From a virus: a stretch of 64,000 nucleotides of DNA. The notes under the pieces are model-generated. The model did no database searches, was not told where the DNA came from, and saw only the letters and a list, made by a program, of their open reading frames with translations. Shown here piece after piece: positions 20,080 through 27,814 of the stretch. The stretch covers positions 62,001 to 126,000 of IMG/VR virus record IMGVR_UViG_3300028376_000003; one strand, given 5' to 3'. The translations under genes were made by a program, and so were the position numbers. Every line of letters starts with the position of its first letter. The stretch's first letter is position 1.

Positions 20080-20087
20080 TATATTTG
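20080..20087 (+). promoter_or_regulatory. Bacteroidetes-type -7 element TATATTTG
   Basis: TATATTTG lies 17 bases before the ligA ATG at 20105 and opens the ligA-sigma-trx-smpB block. Confidence 0.65.
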
Positions 20088-20104
20088 TTCAAAATAAAAA
20101 AAAT

Positions 20105-21943
20105 ATGATTAGTAATCTTAAAAAAAGAATTGTAGAAGCCAATGATGCTTATCGATTAGGTGTTCCTATTATGTCGGATAAAGTATATGATGGTTTAGTT
20201 GATGAATTAAGTAAACTATCACCAAGTGATGAATTACTTACAAAGATAGGACACGCAACAGAAGATGAAAGTCGAAAGCAAAAACTTCCTATTGTAATGG
20301 CATCTATGAATAAGATAAAAACAATAGAAGATATTGACGATTGGTCTAGACTTAGGGATGTCCCCAAATCTACATTGGTTATACTAACCCCTAAATATGA
20401 TGGTCTAGCACTTTGTGTTGACGAGAGTAATGGGGATGCATACACAAGAGGGGATGGTATTGTTGGTCAAAAGTCAAACGAACACTATGACCTCATAGGA
20501 AATAAGCTTATATCTAATGAAAGTTTATTTCAATATACTTATGGTGAGGTGATGATAGCCAAAAGAGTATTCACTGATAAGTACTCGACACAGTTTGCAA
20601 ATCCACGAAATCTAGTTGCTGGATTATTAAATTCTAAAACACCTACTGATAAATTAAAAGATTGTAAATATATAAAGTATGGGATATCTAATGAATTTAG
20701 ACCACACTTTCAAAGTAAAAAGCAAGTTATAGAATTCTTAAATAAAAACCAAGAATCAAAAGTTAAATATAAAATATGTAGGATATCCGACATAACAGAG
20801 GATTTAATGATTGAGTTATTCAAAGAATGGTCTGAAGAATTTGAAATTGATGGTATTATAATAGAGGTAAATGATTTGAACCACCAAAGAGTTTTGGGTA
20901 GAGAGACTTCTTCTAAAAATCCAGTCTTTGCTAGAGCATTTAAGCATAATAGTTTTGAACAGACTGCCACAACACAAGTATTAGACATGACTTGGAATGT
21001 TTCAAAACATGGCTTAGTAAAACCTATTGTAAATATAAACCCTGTTCAACTTGATGGTGTTAAAGTATCTAATGTAACTGGTAATAATGCAAGATTTGTA
21101 AAGGAAATGGGTATAGGCATAGGTGCAGTTATAACCATTAAAAGAAGTGGTATGGTTATACCTCTTATAGTTGATGTATTAGAAAGAGTTGATTTTGAAA
21201 TACCTCTAATAGAAGGCAGCGAACTTGAATGGGATGAAAACGGGATAGAACTTATTACGAAGACTGAAACTGATGAGCAAAAAATTAAAAAAATTATAGC
21301 ATTTTTTGAAATACTAGGTACTGATAATGTATCTGATGGTACTATTAGACAACTATGGGATGCTAATTATAGAAGTATTAAAGATGTTCTAAGCCTATCA
21401 ATAGATGATTTATTACAAATTGATAGATTTGGCAAGAAAAAAGCTGAAAAAGTATATAATTCTTTTAAAAAATCAGTTACTGATGTTAGGCTTAGCAAAT
21501 TGCAACATGCCACTGGTATATTCAAAGGCTTAGGGTCTAAGAAGCTAGCACTTCTAGAACATTTTAAACATAGACCAAGTGTTGAAGAAGTTAAAGCATT
21601 AGAAGGCTTTGCAGACACTAGTGCTAATGTATATGTAGATTCGTTTGATGTGTTTTTTGAATTTATTAAAGACCTACCAGTAACTATAAGTTATGAAGAT
21701 AAGAATATTGAATCTGAAAATCTTAAAGGAAAGTCATTTGTTTTTACTGGTGTAAGAAGAAAAGATTTAAATGAAATAATCGAATCTAATGGTGGTAAGG
21801 TAAGCACATCTGTCTCTAAGAACACTACATACTTAGTAGTGAAGGAATTAGGAAGCGGTTCTTCAAAGGAGGTGAAGGCTACTAGTTTAGGAATAGAGAT
21901 TTTGAGTGTAGAGGGATTGGAAAAAATCTTAAACGAAATATAA
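20105..21943 (+). CDS. ligA: NAD-dependent DNA ligase
   Basis: 612 residues from ATG 20105; a TTG start at 20075 is rejected because it overlaps the promoter. The order of domains is that of LigA: N-terminal Ia region, nucleotidyltransferase with the adenylated lysine in KYDG (97-100), OB fold (VGIGAVITIKRSGMVIPLI-type segment), helix-hairpin-helix repeats (LLQIDRFGKKKAEKVYNSF), and a BRCT domain (LKGKSFVFTGVRRKDL onward). It seals nicks using NAD+. The four-cysteine zinc finger normally between the OB fold and HhH is not seen: ELEWDENGIELITK has no Cys. That accounts for its being shorter than the usual 670 residues or so. Confidence 0.93.
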   Translation: MISNLKKRIVEANDAYRLGVPIMSDKVYDGLVDELSKLSPSDELLTKIGHATEDESRKQKLPIVMASMNKIKTIEDIDDWSRLRDVPKSTLVILTPKYDGLALCVDESNGDAYTRGDGIVGQKSNEHYDLIGNKLISNESLFQYTYGEVMIAKRVFTDKYSTQFANPRNLVAGLLNSKTPTDKLKDCKYIKYGISNEFRPHFQSKKQVIEFLNKNQESKVKYKICRISDITEDLMIELFKEWSEEFEIDGIIIEVNDLNHQRVLGRETSSKNPVFARAFKHNSFEQTATTQVLDMTWNVSKHGLVKPIVNINPVQLDGVKVSNVTGNNARFVKEMGIGIGAVITIKRSGMVIPLIVDVLERVDFEIPLIEGSELEWDENGIELITKTETDEQKIKKIIAFFEILGTDNVSDGTIRQLWDANYRSIKDVLSLSIDDLLQIDRFGKKKAEKVYNSFKKSVTDVRLSKLQHATGIFKGLGSKKLALLEHFKHRPSVEEVKALEGFADTSANVYVDSFDVFFEFIKDLPVTISYEDKNIESENLKGKSFVFTGVRRKDLNEIIESNGGKVSTSVSKNTTYLVVKELGSGSSKEVKATSLGIEILSVEGLEKILNEI

Positions 21944-21944
21944 T

Positions 21945-22358
21945 ATGGACATGATATCATTATTAATTGGGATAGGGATAGGGATGGGGATAATTTTTTT
22001 ATATAATTATGTTATGTCTTTTTTAAAAAAAAAGAAACTAGATCCTTATATTAACTCAAGACGTGGCATATATCAAAAAGAATTTACAATGGTTTATAGT
22101 CCTAATGATGAATATCATTTTGGTGTTGTTTTTGAAATAACAGAACTTAAGGTTGTTAAAAATAATTCAGGTACTATGATTTCTAAAATAAGAGTTGATG
22201 ATATTAATATTAACAATAGTAGAGCATCATCAAAGGAAAATATTTCTAAAATAATGGAAATGATAGATGGTTCTTGGGTAGAATCGGATGCTATAATATT
22301 TTTGGATGATGATATAAGGTTTCAACGAAGTGAAAAGCTAAAAACTGTATTAAAATAA
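21945..22358 (+). CDS. Small membrane-anchored hypothetical protein
   Basis: 137 residues. Residues 3-27 form one hydrophobic Gly/Ile-rich transmembrane helix (ISLLIGIGIGMGIIFLYNYV), followed by a positive KKKK stop, so the remaining beta-rich soluble domain should face the cytoplasm. It starts 1 base after the ligA stop, in the same transcript. Function unknown. Confidence 0.65.
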   Translation: MDMISLLIGIGIGMGIIFLYNYVMSFLKKKKLDPYINSRRGIYQKEFTMVYSPNDEYHFGVVFEITELKVVKNNSGTMISKIRVDDININNSRASSKENISKIMEMIDGSWVESDAIIFLDDDIRFQRSEKLKTVLK

Positions 22359-22361
22359 TAC

Positions 22362-22371
22362 TTAATATATA
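22362..22371 (+). promoter_or_regulatory. Late-type box TTAATATATA
   Basis: Exact box 65 bases before the sigma-factor gene, farther than usual. It could add a late or self-activated transcript of the sigma gene. Confidence 0.4.
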
Positions 22372-22436
22372 CACAACTTATTACAAATATAATATATAAC
22401 TATTAGTGTTTAATAACTAAAAATAAAAGGCAATAA

Positions 22437-23042
22437 ATGGAAATAAAACAAGAAAGCTATTTCTCGGAAAAAGAGAAATTATTTAAAGAAAGAACTGGTA
22501 AAGATTTTACATTTCTATATAAAAAGTATTATCCTAAACTAATATACTTCACATCTAAGATATGTAATGATAGAAAAAAGGCAGAGGATATATCTACTGA
22601 CTCTTTCATAGTAGCATTTAATAAAATAGAACTTTATGATAAATCAAAGGCACAATTTTCTACATGGTTATTTACAATAGCTAAAAATTTATCTTATCAA
22701 GATGTGAAAAAAAGCAAAAAGTCTATATCACTCGATGTTGAATATGACAATGATGGTACAACAATGAAAAGCTTCATATCAAATGATGAAGATGAAGATG
22801 AGTCTAAGTATATTGTTATTAATAAAAAGGCTAAGTTAATGAAAGATTCGATATATAAGTTAAAAGAGCCTTATAGAACAGTTATTGAAATGAGAGAGAT
22901 TAGAAAGATGTCTTATAAAGACATCTCTAGTGATCTTGGTAAAAACTTGTCCACTATAAAATCACAGATTAGAAATGGTCGTATGCTTTTAATTGACATA
23001 TGTGAAAACAATTTCGATAAAATAGATAAAATGTATTCTTAA
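22437..23042 (+). CDS. ECF-like RNA polymerase sigma factor
   Basis: 201 residues with the two domains of ECF sigma factors. Region 2 is at about 24-92 (FLYKKYYPKLIYFTSKICND, then AEDISTDSFIVAFNKIELYD and FSTWLFTIAKNLSYQD). Region 4 is at about 137-190 (LKEPYRTVIEMREIRKMSYK, then IKSQIRNGRMLL). It should bind host core RNA polymerase and direct it to a set of phage promoters. The repeated TTAATATATA box in front of virion genes is the obvious candidate, since no other sigma is seen in the window. The acidic linker DEDEDES is typical of the family. Confidence 0.9.
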   Translation: MEIKQESYFSEKEKLFKERTGKDFTFLYKKYYPKLIYFTSKICNDRKKAEDISTDSFIVAFNKIELYDKSKAQFSTWLFTIAKNLSYQDVKKSKKSISLDVEYDNDGTTMKSFISNDEDEDESKYIVINKKAKLMKDSIYKLKEPYRTVIEMREIRKMSYKDISSDLGKNLSTIKSQIRNGRMLLIDICENNFDKIDKMYS

Positions 23043-23055
23043 AAATAAATGAATT

Positions 23056-23376
23056 ATGGTAGCTTATATTACAGATTTAAAAGATAATACTTTTGATAAT
23101 TTTGTCAAGAAAGGGATAGTATTAATAGATTTATATGCTGATTGGTGTGCACCTTGCAAATCTTTATCACCAATAATAGATGAAATTTCTAGCGAATACC
23201 TCAACAAAATTAGAGTTGGTAAGCTAAATGTTGATAATAATAGCAAGATACCAGCACTATTAGGTATAAGGAGTATTCCTACTATACTAGTATACAAAGA
23301 TGGTGAAATAGTATCAAGAACATCAGCCGTGTTGTCTAAGAAAGATATAATCACCGAACTAGATAAGCACATATAA
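23056..23376 (+). CDS. trxA: Thioredoxin
   Basis: 106 residues, the usual thioredoxin length. The active site is W30-C31-A-P-C34, and the cis-proline is in IRSIPTILVYKDG. It is a cytoplasmic disulfide reductase; in phages such proteins serve ribonucleotide reductase or DNA polymerase. It lies 13 bases after the sigma gene in the same operon. Confidence 0.93.
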   Translation: MVAYITDLKDNTFDNFVKKGIVLIDLYADWCAPCKSLSPIIDEISSEYLNKIRVGKLNVDNNSKIPALLGIRSIPTILVYKDGEIVSRTSAVLSKKDIITELDKHI

Positions 23377-23384
23377 ATTAAGAT

Positions 23385-23873
23385 ATGAGAGATTCAATAT
23401 CAATAGAGGAAACTACTCGTTTTATGCGTATGTCGAAAATATCCTTTATAGAGTATGATACTCATAGCATAGATGTGTTCAAATATTTAACCACAAAAGA
23501 AACACACATCAAATACATTAATGAGTTCACTAAATATGGTATTAAATCATCAATCCGCAATCTTAGAATAAAAGAGTTATTAGGTAGTGAGAACATAAAT
23601 AATAGTAAAATACCCAGAGAGAAAGATGTAGACACCTTTGTAATTCATATAAATGAAATTCATGGATATTCATATTCTTCATTTGTTAAGAGAGGCAAGG
23701 ATTTGTTAGATATATTAAGGTATGTTAGAACAAGCAAATACAACTTAATATTCACAGTTCCTTTAAATAATAATAATATCACAAGTATAGATAGAAAAAT
23801 CTTATATAGTTCTAGTTTTGGATGTAATATAGAAAATAATATAATAACTAGTGTAAAAAATAGATACGTCTAA
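23385..23873 (+). CDS. Hypothetical protein, 162 aa
   Basis: Unknown function; no motif recognised. Alternating helices and strands with many Ile, Lys and Asn. It lies 8 bases after trxA and its stop is 1 base from the smpB start, so it is co-transcribed with them. Confidence 0.6.
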   Translation: MRDSISIEETTRFMRMSKISFIEYDTHSIDVFKYLTTKETHIKYINEFTKYGIKSSIRNLRIKELLGSENINNSKIPREKDVDTFVIHINEIHGYSYSSFVKRGKDLLDILRYVRTSKYNLIFTVPLNNNNITSIDRKILYSSSFGCNIENNIITSVKNRYV

Positions 23874-23874
23874 A

Positions 23875-24309
23875 ATGAAAACTATAAAAAATAAAAGAGC
23901 ATATTTTGATTTTAATATATTAGAGGAATTTGACTGTGGTATAATGTTAGAAGGTGGTGAGGTTAAAAGCATTAGGGATGGTAATGTGTCTATGAATGAT
24001 TCTTTTATATTCATATCTAACTCTGAGGTCTATATTAAAAGCTTTAGAGTAAGCAAATATAGCCATGCACACCCATCTGTTGTACATATAGAAGATAGGG
24101 ATAAAAAGCTACTTTTGACAAAAAAACAAATAGAGAAGATACAGAAATTTCTAAAAGATAAAGGAAATACGTGTGTGCCTTTAAAAGTGTTTATTAAATC
24201 TAATAAGATAAAAGTAAAGATAGGACTTGGCAAGGGTAAAAAACTGTATGATAAAAGAAAAGATTTAAAAGAAAAAGATTTAAAAAGAGAAATATCTAGA
24301 AATACATAA
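23875..24309 (+). CDS. smpB: SsrA-binding protein SmpB
   Basis: 144 residues matching SmpB along the whole length: NKRAYFDFNILEEFDCGIML, then LEGGEVKSIRDGNVSMNDSF, a histidine-containing HAHPSV segment, VPLKVFIKSNKIKVKIGL, GKGKKLYDKRKDLKEKDLKR and a short basic tail. SmpB binds tmRNA and takes its tRNA-like domain into stalled ribosomes for trans-translation. The conserved core and the C-terminal basic tail are both present. No tmRNA gene was found in the window, so the phage protein either uses host tmRNA or one encoded elsewhere in this genome. Confidence 0.93.
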   Translation: MKTIKNKRAYFDFNILEEFDCGIMLEGGEVKSIRDGNVSMNDSFIFISNSEVYIKSFRVSKYSHAHPSVVHIEDRDKKLLLTKKQIEKIQKFLKDKGNTCVPLKVFIKSNKIKVKIGLGKGKKLYDKRKDLKEKDLKREISRNT

Positions 24310-24330
24310 CTTTGTATTGTATTAAATAAG

Positions 24331-24338
24331 TATATTTG
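24331..24338 (+). promoter_or_regulatory. Bacteroidetes-type -7 element TATATTTG
   Basis: TATATTTG lies 16-22 bases before the two possible starts of the next gene. Confidence 0.6.
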
Positions 24339-24354
24339 CCAAAATATTTTAAAT

Positions 24355-24633
24355 ATGATTATGAACGAATTTTTACAAACAAAAAAAGCTAATTCAGTAT
24401 ATGATGTATTAGTAGAATTAGCAGGTGCGAATGAGTCTGACAGACAAGACTTTGTTTATAACCATTGTAGTGGTGAAAACGGTTGTTCTGAATGGAGATT
24501 TTGTGGACACTTTGGTTTTGGTGGAAAATATAGATCCCAAAGAAATATAATAAGCTATTATATTGAAGATACAACGGATTCTAGAGAAGCATTAAAAAAA
24601 GATATAAACAATAGATTGAGTGAAATATATTAA
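24355..24633 (+). CDS. Hypothetical protein with Cys/Gly-rich segment
   Basis: Up to 92 residues; a second ATG at 24361 is equally possible. The middle has CSGENGCSEWRFCGHFGFGG, with three cysteines, so it might bind a metal. The N-terminal NSVYDVLVELAGANESDRQD looks helical. No family recognised. It is followed 20 bases later by the methyltransferase and probably shares its promoter. Confidence 0.6.
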   Translation: MIMNEFLQTKKANSVYDVLVELAGANESDRQDFVYNHCSGENGCSEWRFCGHFGFGGKYRSQRNIISYYIEDTTDSREALKKDINNRLSEIY

Positions 24634-24653
24634 AAATAATCAAAAAAAAACAC

Positions 24654-25334
24654 ATGATACATTTAGAACCTTGTGAAGAAACAATGCCTAGGTTTGAAGA
24701 TGGTAGTTTTGACACTATTATAACATCACCACCTTACAATATTGGTAAAATGCATAGTAATAATTTACAGTTTGGCACTTATGCGAATAATGATATGAGC
24801 GAAGGTGCTTATCAAGAATGGCAAATAGAAATACTGAATGAATGTTATAGAATACTTGAGGATGGTGGGAGCATGTTCTACAATCATAAGGTTAGAATAA
24901 AAAATGGAGTTGCAACACATCCCCTATCTTGGATATTAAAAAGCAATTTTTTATTAAAACAAGAAATTGTCTGGGATATGGGTAAAAGTGCCAATTGTGA
25001 TAAGATTAGATTTTTTCCATTTTCAGAAAGAATCTATTGGTTGGTTAAAAATCCCAAAACAAAATTATACAATGAAAATAAATTGAGTGATGTTTGGCGA
25101 TGTGTCCCTACTCATAAAAGAAAAAAAGAAGGCCATATTGCTGTTATGCCAGATGAAATAGTTTCAAACATTTTAGAGAGCTTACCTAATGTAAGAAAGG
25201 TCTATGATCCATTTGGGGGAAGTGGTACTACTCTAAAAGTATGTAACGAAAAAAACATATATTGTGAAATATCAGAAATAGACATTAGTTTAGAAGAGAC
25301 AATTAACAAAAAAGTAATAAATAAAGTACGATGA
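24654..25334 (+). CDS. DNA methyltransferase, beta-class N4-cytosine/N6-adenine type
   Basis: 226 residues. The catalytic motif IV is at the N-terminus (TSPPYN, 24-29) and the SAM-binding motif I near the C-terminus (VYDPFGGSGTT, about 187-197), the motif order of beta-class amino-methyltransferases. There is no restriction gene beside it, so it is an orphan phage methylase that probably protects phage DNA from host restriction; the target site cannot be read from sequence. It overlaps the next small gene by 4 bases (ATGA). Confidence 0.92.
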   Translation: MIHLEPCEETMPRFEDGSFDTIITSPPYNIGKMHSNNLQFGTYANNDMSEGAYQEWQIEILNECYRILEDGGSMFYNHKVRIKNGVATHPLSWILKSNFLLKQEIVWDMGKSANCDKIRFFPFSERIYWLVKNPKTKLYNENKLSDVWRCVPTHKRKKEGHIAVMPDEIVSNILESLPNVRKVYDPFGGSGTTLKVCNEKNIYCEISEIDISLEETINKKVINKVR

Positions 25335-25546
25335 GGCTAATTAAAAAAGAAATTAATAAAAAAAATAACATAGTATTAACTTGTCAGGACTCTGTTCTTC
25401 TTGGATTGTTTAAACAACAGGTAAAATTCATAGCAACAGAGGAATACTCTTGTGGTTATTGGAATTGGAGAAAACTACCAGACAAGACATTAATTGATGA
25501 TGAACTTAGTTCTAAATTGGATATCTTGTGCAGAAATTCTAAATAA
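25331..25546 (+). CDS. Small hypothetical protein, 71 aa
   Basis: Start overlaps the methyltransferase stop (ATGA), so translation is coupled. The sequence (YSCGYWNWRKLPDKTLIDDE) is not recognised. It may assist the methylase, but only the position suggests that. Confidence 0.6.
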   Translation: MRLIKKEINKKNNIVLTCQDSVLLGLFKQQVKFIATEEYSCGYWNWRKLPDKTLIDDELSSKLDILCRNSK

Positions 25547-25873
25547 TATCAAATTGTTTATTTTAAATGTGATAAATTATGAGTAGATGTTTAATAAAAT
25601 GTTGTATATTTGTTTTCTGAATACTAAACTAATAAAATTATACACATAGATAATAACTTAAATCAAAGAGAAAAAGCTTTGAAAGAAATAGAAGATACTT
25701 TTAAACAAAGAGAAAAAGTTTTGGATTTAATGGATGAAAATCTTGAAACTAGAGAAATTTATAACCAATAAACACAACTATATCTATTTAAGCATAATAA
25801 GATATATTCCACAAGGAAACGGTGTGTTCGTAAGTCTTTAGATTTTTATGTTATAGCCACTTCTTTTTATTTT
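25547..25873. other. Non-coding gap with a promoter and a start-less open frame
   Basis: A TATATTTG element lies at 25605-25612. Downstream, a frame reads LNQREKALKEIEDTFKQREK and ends at TAA 25771. It repeats the coiled-coil pattern QREKxL, but has no ATG, GTG or TTG start after the previous stop. It may be a decayed small gene or one using a rare start (ATT). The rest shows nothing I can assign. Confidence 0.3.
25605..25612 (+). promoter_or_regulatory. Bacteroidetes-type -7 element TATATTTG
   Basis: Clear TATATTTG in the gap after the methylase operon; the downstream frame has no normal start codon. Confidence 0.5.
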
Positions 25874-26308
25874 TTAAAAATTTTGATCGATTTCGTATCT
25901 AACCCAATTGTCTGTTGATATACATTCGTAAATAAATAAGTCGTCTGAAGCTCTTTGTCCTTGAACACCCGAAGATGTACTGTTTGTTGGTATAGAAACA
26001 TATTCTAGTGGAGTAGCATCATCAACTGTTAAATATCTTGACCAAGTACTACTACTAGTGCCATTACTAGCGTTACTGTATAGTACACCTTCTTCATCAA
26101 ATGCTAATGCAAAGTACTCTGGTGTTGATGAAAATACTGATGATGATGTACCACTAAATCCTAAATAGTTATTTTCTGAATCATATATTAGATTAGAATA
26201 ACTTAGACCACTAGATTCCATTTTTATATCATCACTTCCTTGTGTTGATAATATACTACCACCATTCATATTTATTTTACCACCTCCTAAAATAATTATC
26301 TCGGTCAT
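25874..26308 (-). CDS. Ser/Gly-rich virion-like protein, 144 aa
   Basis: Ser, Thr, Gly and Asn dominate, with short strands (GGGKINMNGGSILSTQGSDD, then FALAFDEEGVLYSN). The pattern is common for phage fibre, collar or decoration proteins. It stands alone between plus-strand genes, with no TTAATATATA box; a TAG stop lies two codons before the ATG, which fixes the start. Precise role unknown. Confidence 0.65.
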   Translation of the reverse strand: MTEIIILGGGKINMNGGSILSTQGSDDIKMESSGLSYSNLIYDSENNYLGFSGTSSSVFSSTPEYFALAFDEEGVLYSNASNGTSSSTWSRYLTVDDATPLEYVSIPTNSTSSGVQGQRASDDLFIYECISTDNWVRYEIDQNF

Positions 26309-26458
26309 ATGCTATTACATAACCACCTAGCTCAGGAGCAATTGCTTAGTCTATTGTTATTTTTTTTTGAAAGTATACTAATACCATACGTTATAATATT
26401 TTTTATTATACTATATATATTTAATTTCACAATTGCTTTTAAACTTAATGTAGTAATT

Positions 26459-26468
26459 TTAATATATA
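26459..26468 (+). promoter_or_regulatory. Late-type box TTAATATATA
   Basis: Exact box 17 bases before the ATG at 26486. Confidence 0.6.
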
Positions 26469-26485
26469 AGTAAATATGCTTTCAT

Positions 26486-27007
26486 ATGACACGGAATTTT
26501 AAATCAGTTAAAGAAGTACGAGATTTCAAGAAAAAAACTCTTGATATTTATGAGAAAATAGATAATGGAAGAAAATTCACAAACCACTATAAAGAATATG
26601 ATATCTTCAATATGTCTAAGCACTTGGAGATTGGACAACATTTTTTATACGAGAAATATTTATACAAAAGAAGTAAAGGAAATAGTAGTCTTATATGTTA
26701 TCCAGAAATGGGTGTGTTTTTAAATACAATACCAATAGATCAGACCTTTGAGTTGGAATGGTATGATTATAGAAGAACATGGGAATATAATATAAGTGTA
26801 ACAAATGATGATAGTGAGATGTTAATGTATGATTTTCCTAGTGAGATTAGTACTCTTATATTATGGCAAGATAGTTTATTTGTTTATGACGTTTGGGACA
26901 AAAAACCTGACTGGAAACAAATGAGAAAAGCATATGATAAAACTTGGTGGTTCCATAAAACTAAAGAAAAGATAAGACATTTAAAGATAAATTCCATATT
27001 AAGATAA
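26486..27007 (+). CDS. Hypothetical protein, 173 aa
   Basis: Unknown. It is unusually rich in Trp and Tyr (FELEWYDYRRTWEYNISV, KTWWFHKTKEKIRHLK) and ends in a basic segment. A late-type box 17 bases upstream places it with the virion or late genes. It is convergent with the next gene, only 3 bases apart. Confidence 0.65.
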   Translation: MTRNFKSVKEVRDFKKKTLDIYEKIDNGRKFTNHYKEYDIFNMSKHLEIGQHFLYEKYLYKRSKGNSSLICYPEMGVFLNTIPIDQTFELEWYDYRRTWEYNISVTNDDSEMLMYDFPSEISTLILWQDSLFVYDVWDKKPDWKQMRKAYDKTWWFHKTKEKIRHLKINSILR

Positions 27008-27010
27008 TTG

Positions 27011-27343
27011 TTATTTAGGTAATTTCATATCACTTGTTACTTCAATCTTAAATCCAAGTCCTGTGCTTTCATCAGAACCATACTTAGTCTCAGAGTGATA
27101 TCCATTATCAGAATGAAATGTTATTGGTTTAGCACCATGCATCTTTTGCTTATCCTTTTCCTCTTTTTCTTTAAGCATTTCCTCAAATGTTAGATTATCT
27201 GATTTATTTACACTATTATCTCTTATAGTATCTTGTCTATCAGAGTAACCGTACTTTCTTAGTAGTTCCTCTGCCTCTTGTCCAGTTACTTCCCTTTCAC
27301 TTTCAACTCTTTGTCCTTCTATTTGTCTTGTAGTAGCTCTCAT
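27011..27343 (-). CDS. Hypothetical charged protein, 110 aa
   Basis: Very hydrophilic, with Arg/Glu-rich helices (REVTGQEAEELLRKYGYSDR, LTFEEMLKEKEEKDKQKMHG) and a Gly-rich tail, probably partly disordered. The start lies only 4 bases after a TTAATATATA box, so the mRNA may be leaderless. No family recognised. Confidence 0.6.
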   Translation of the reverse strand: MRATTRQIEGQRVESEREVTGQEAEELLRKYGYSDRQDTIRDNSVNKSDNLTFEEMLKEKEEKDKQKMHGAKPITFHSDNGYHSETKYGSDESTGLGFKIEVTSDMKLPK

Positions 27344-27347
27344 ATCA

Positions 27348-27357
27348 TATATATTAA
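27348..27357 (-). promoter_or_regulatory. Late-type box TTAATATATA
   Basis: Exact minus-strand box 4 bases before the ATG at 27343. Confidence 0.6.
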
Positions 27358-27413
27358 AATAATATCTTTGTTAATTATATCTTAAAAATAGTGTGTTAAA
27401 TTAATACATTTCA

Positions 27414-27421
27414 TATATTTG
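27414..27421 (+). promoter_or_regulatory. Bacteroidetes-type -7 element TATATTTG for the first tRNA operon
   Basis: TATATTTG lies 57 bases before tRNA-fMet. With the TTAATATATA box at 27453 it gives this operon an early and a late promoter. Confidence 0.6.
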
Positions 27422-27452
27422 TATAATAAATATCAAAAGAGACAAAACTTTT

Positions 27453-27462
27453 TTAATATATA
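27453..27462 (+). promoter_or_regulatory. Late-type box TTAATATATA before tRNA-fMet
   Basis: Exact box 16 bases before the tRNA, preceded by the GAGACAAAACTTT segment that recurs before other tRNA leaders. Confidence 0.6.
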
Positions 27463-27478
27463 GTATATAAACATAAAT

Positions 27479-27551
27479 CGCGGGGTAGAGCAGTAGGTAG
27501 CTCGCTAGGCTCATAACCTAGAGGTCGTTGGTTCGAGTCCAACTCCCGCTA
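27479..27551 (+). tRNA. tRNA-fMet (CAU), initiator
   Basis: Cloverleaf with anticodon loop CTCATAA (CAT) on the stem TAGG/CCTA, T arm TTGGTTCGAGTCCAA and acceptor GCGGG/CCCGC. The first base C does not pair with its partner, as in initiator tRNAs, and the D arm AGAGCAGTAGGTAGCTC is the fMet form. CCA is not encoded. It is the only tRNA here not preceded by a leader ORF and terminator. Confidence 0.9.
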
Positions 27552-27571
27552 CAAATAAATAAATAAATAAA

Positions 27572-27655
27572 ATGAATACTTTTACTAACATAGAATATTA
27601 TTATGAAGAATCTGAACGAAAACGCTCGGCTAGTCTTTTGATGTCTATAATGTAA
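27572..27655 (+). CDS. Attenuator leader peptide, Tyr/Glu-rich (27 aa)
   Basis: ATG 27572 to TAA 27655. The peptide contains EYYYEESE: three Tyr codons in a row (all TAT) and four Glu codons (all GAA). The tRNAs immediately behind the terminator are tRNA-Tyr and tRNA-Glu. The last codons (TCT ATA ATG TAA) contain GTCTATA (27643-27649), which is complementary to TATAGAC (27692-27698) in the 3' arm of the terminator. The ORF is too short to be found by length filters. By analogy with trp/his-type leaders it acts by being translated, not through its product (inference). Confidence 0.75.
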   Translation: MNTFTNIEYYYEESERKRSASLLMSIM

Positions 27656-27672
27656 ATTAAATTATAGTATAA

Positions 27673-27708
27673 AAAAAACCCAGTCTAGTAATATAGACTG
27701 GGTTTTTT
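27673..27708 (+). terminator. Rho-independent terminator upstream of tRNA-Tyr/Glu
   Basis: Hairpin AAAAAACCCAGTCTA / TAGACTGGGTTTTTT with a six-base loop. It lies between tRNA-fMet and tRNA-Tyr, so it would block the downstream tRNAs unless relieved. Confidence 0.9.
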
Positions 27709-27721
27709 GTTTTAAAAATAT

Positions 27722-27804
27722 GGGGGTAATATGGCACAGGTAGTCATGTCGGTCTGTAAAACCGATTCCGAAAGGTATTGTGGGTTCGAGTCCCACTACG
27801 CCCA
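27722..27804 (+). tRNA. tRNA-Tyr (GUA)
   Basis: Anticodon arm CGGTCTGTAAAACCG (GTA), long variable arm as expected for bacterial Tyr, T arm GTGGGTTCGAGTCCCAC. The acceptor GGGGGTA/TACGCCC has one G-G mismatch. CCA is not encoded. Confidence 0.85.
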
Positions 27805-27814
27805 CTTAGTACAT

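Larger units (their letters stand above)
27572..27710 (+). promoter_or_regulatory. Predicted translation-coupled attenuator of tRNA-Tyr/tRNA-Glu
   Basis: Leader ORF plus terminator. Pairing GTCTATA/TATAGAC, and CTAGTCTTTT (27630-27639) with parts of the 5' arm, could compete with the terminator. A ribosome paused at the TAT or GAA codons leaves GTCTATA free and should allow read-through; a ribosome reaching the stop codon covers it and should allow termination. Confidence 0.6.

Noticed and set aside
20075-20104. Upstream TTG start for ligA
   Set aside because: It lies inside the TATATTTG promoter element; ATG 20105 starts the aligned protein.
26321-26342. GAGCAATTGCT palindrome and nearby GC-richer patch before the 144-aa gene
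   Set aside because: Short, with no second copy or clear context; could be chance.
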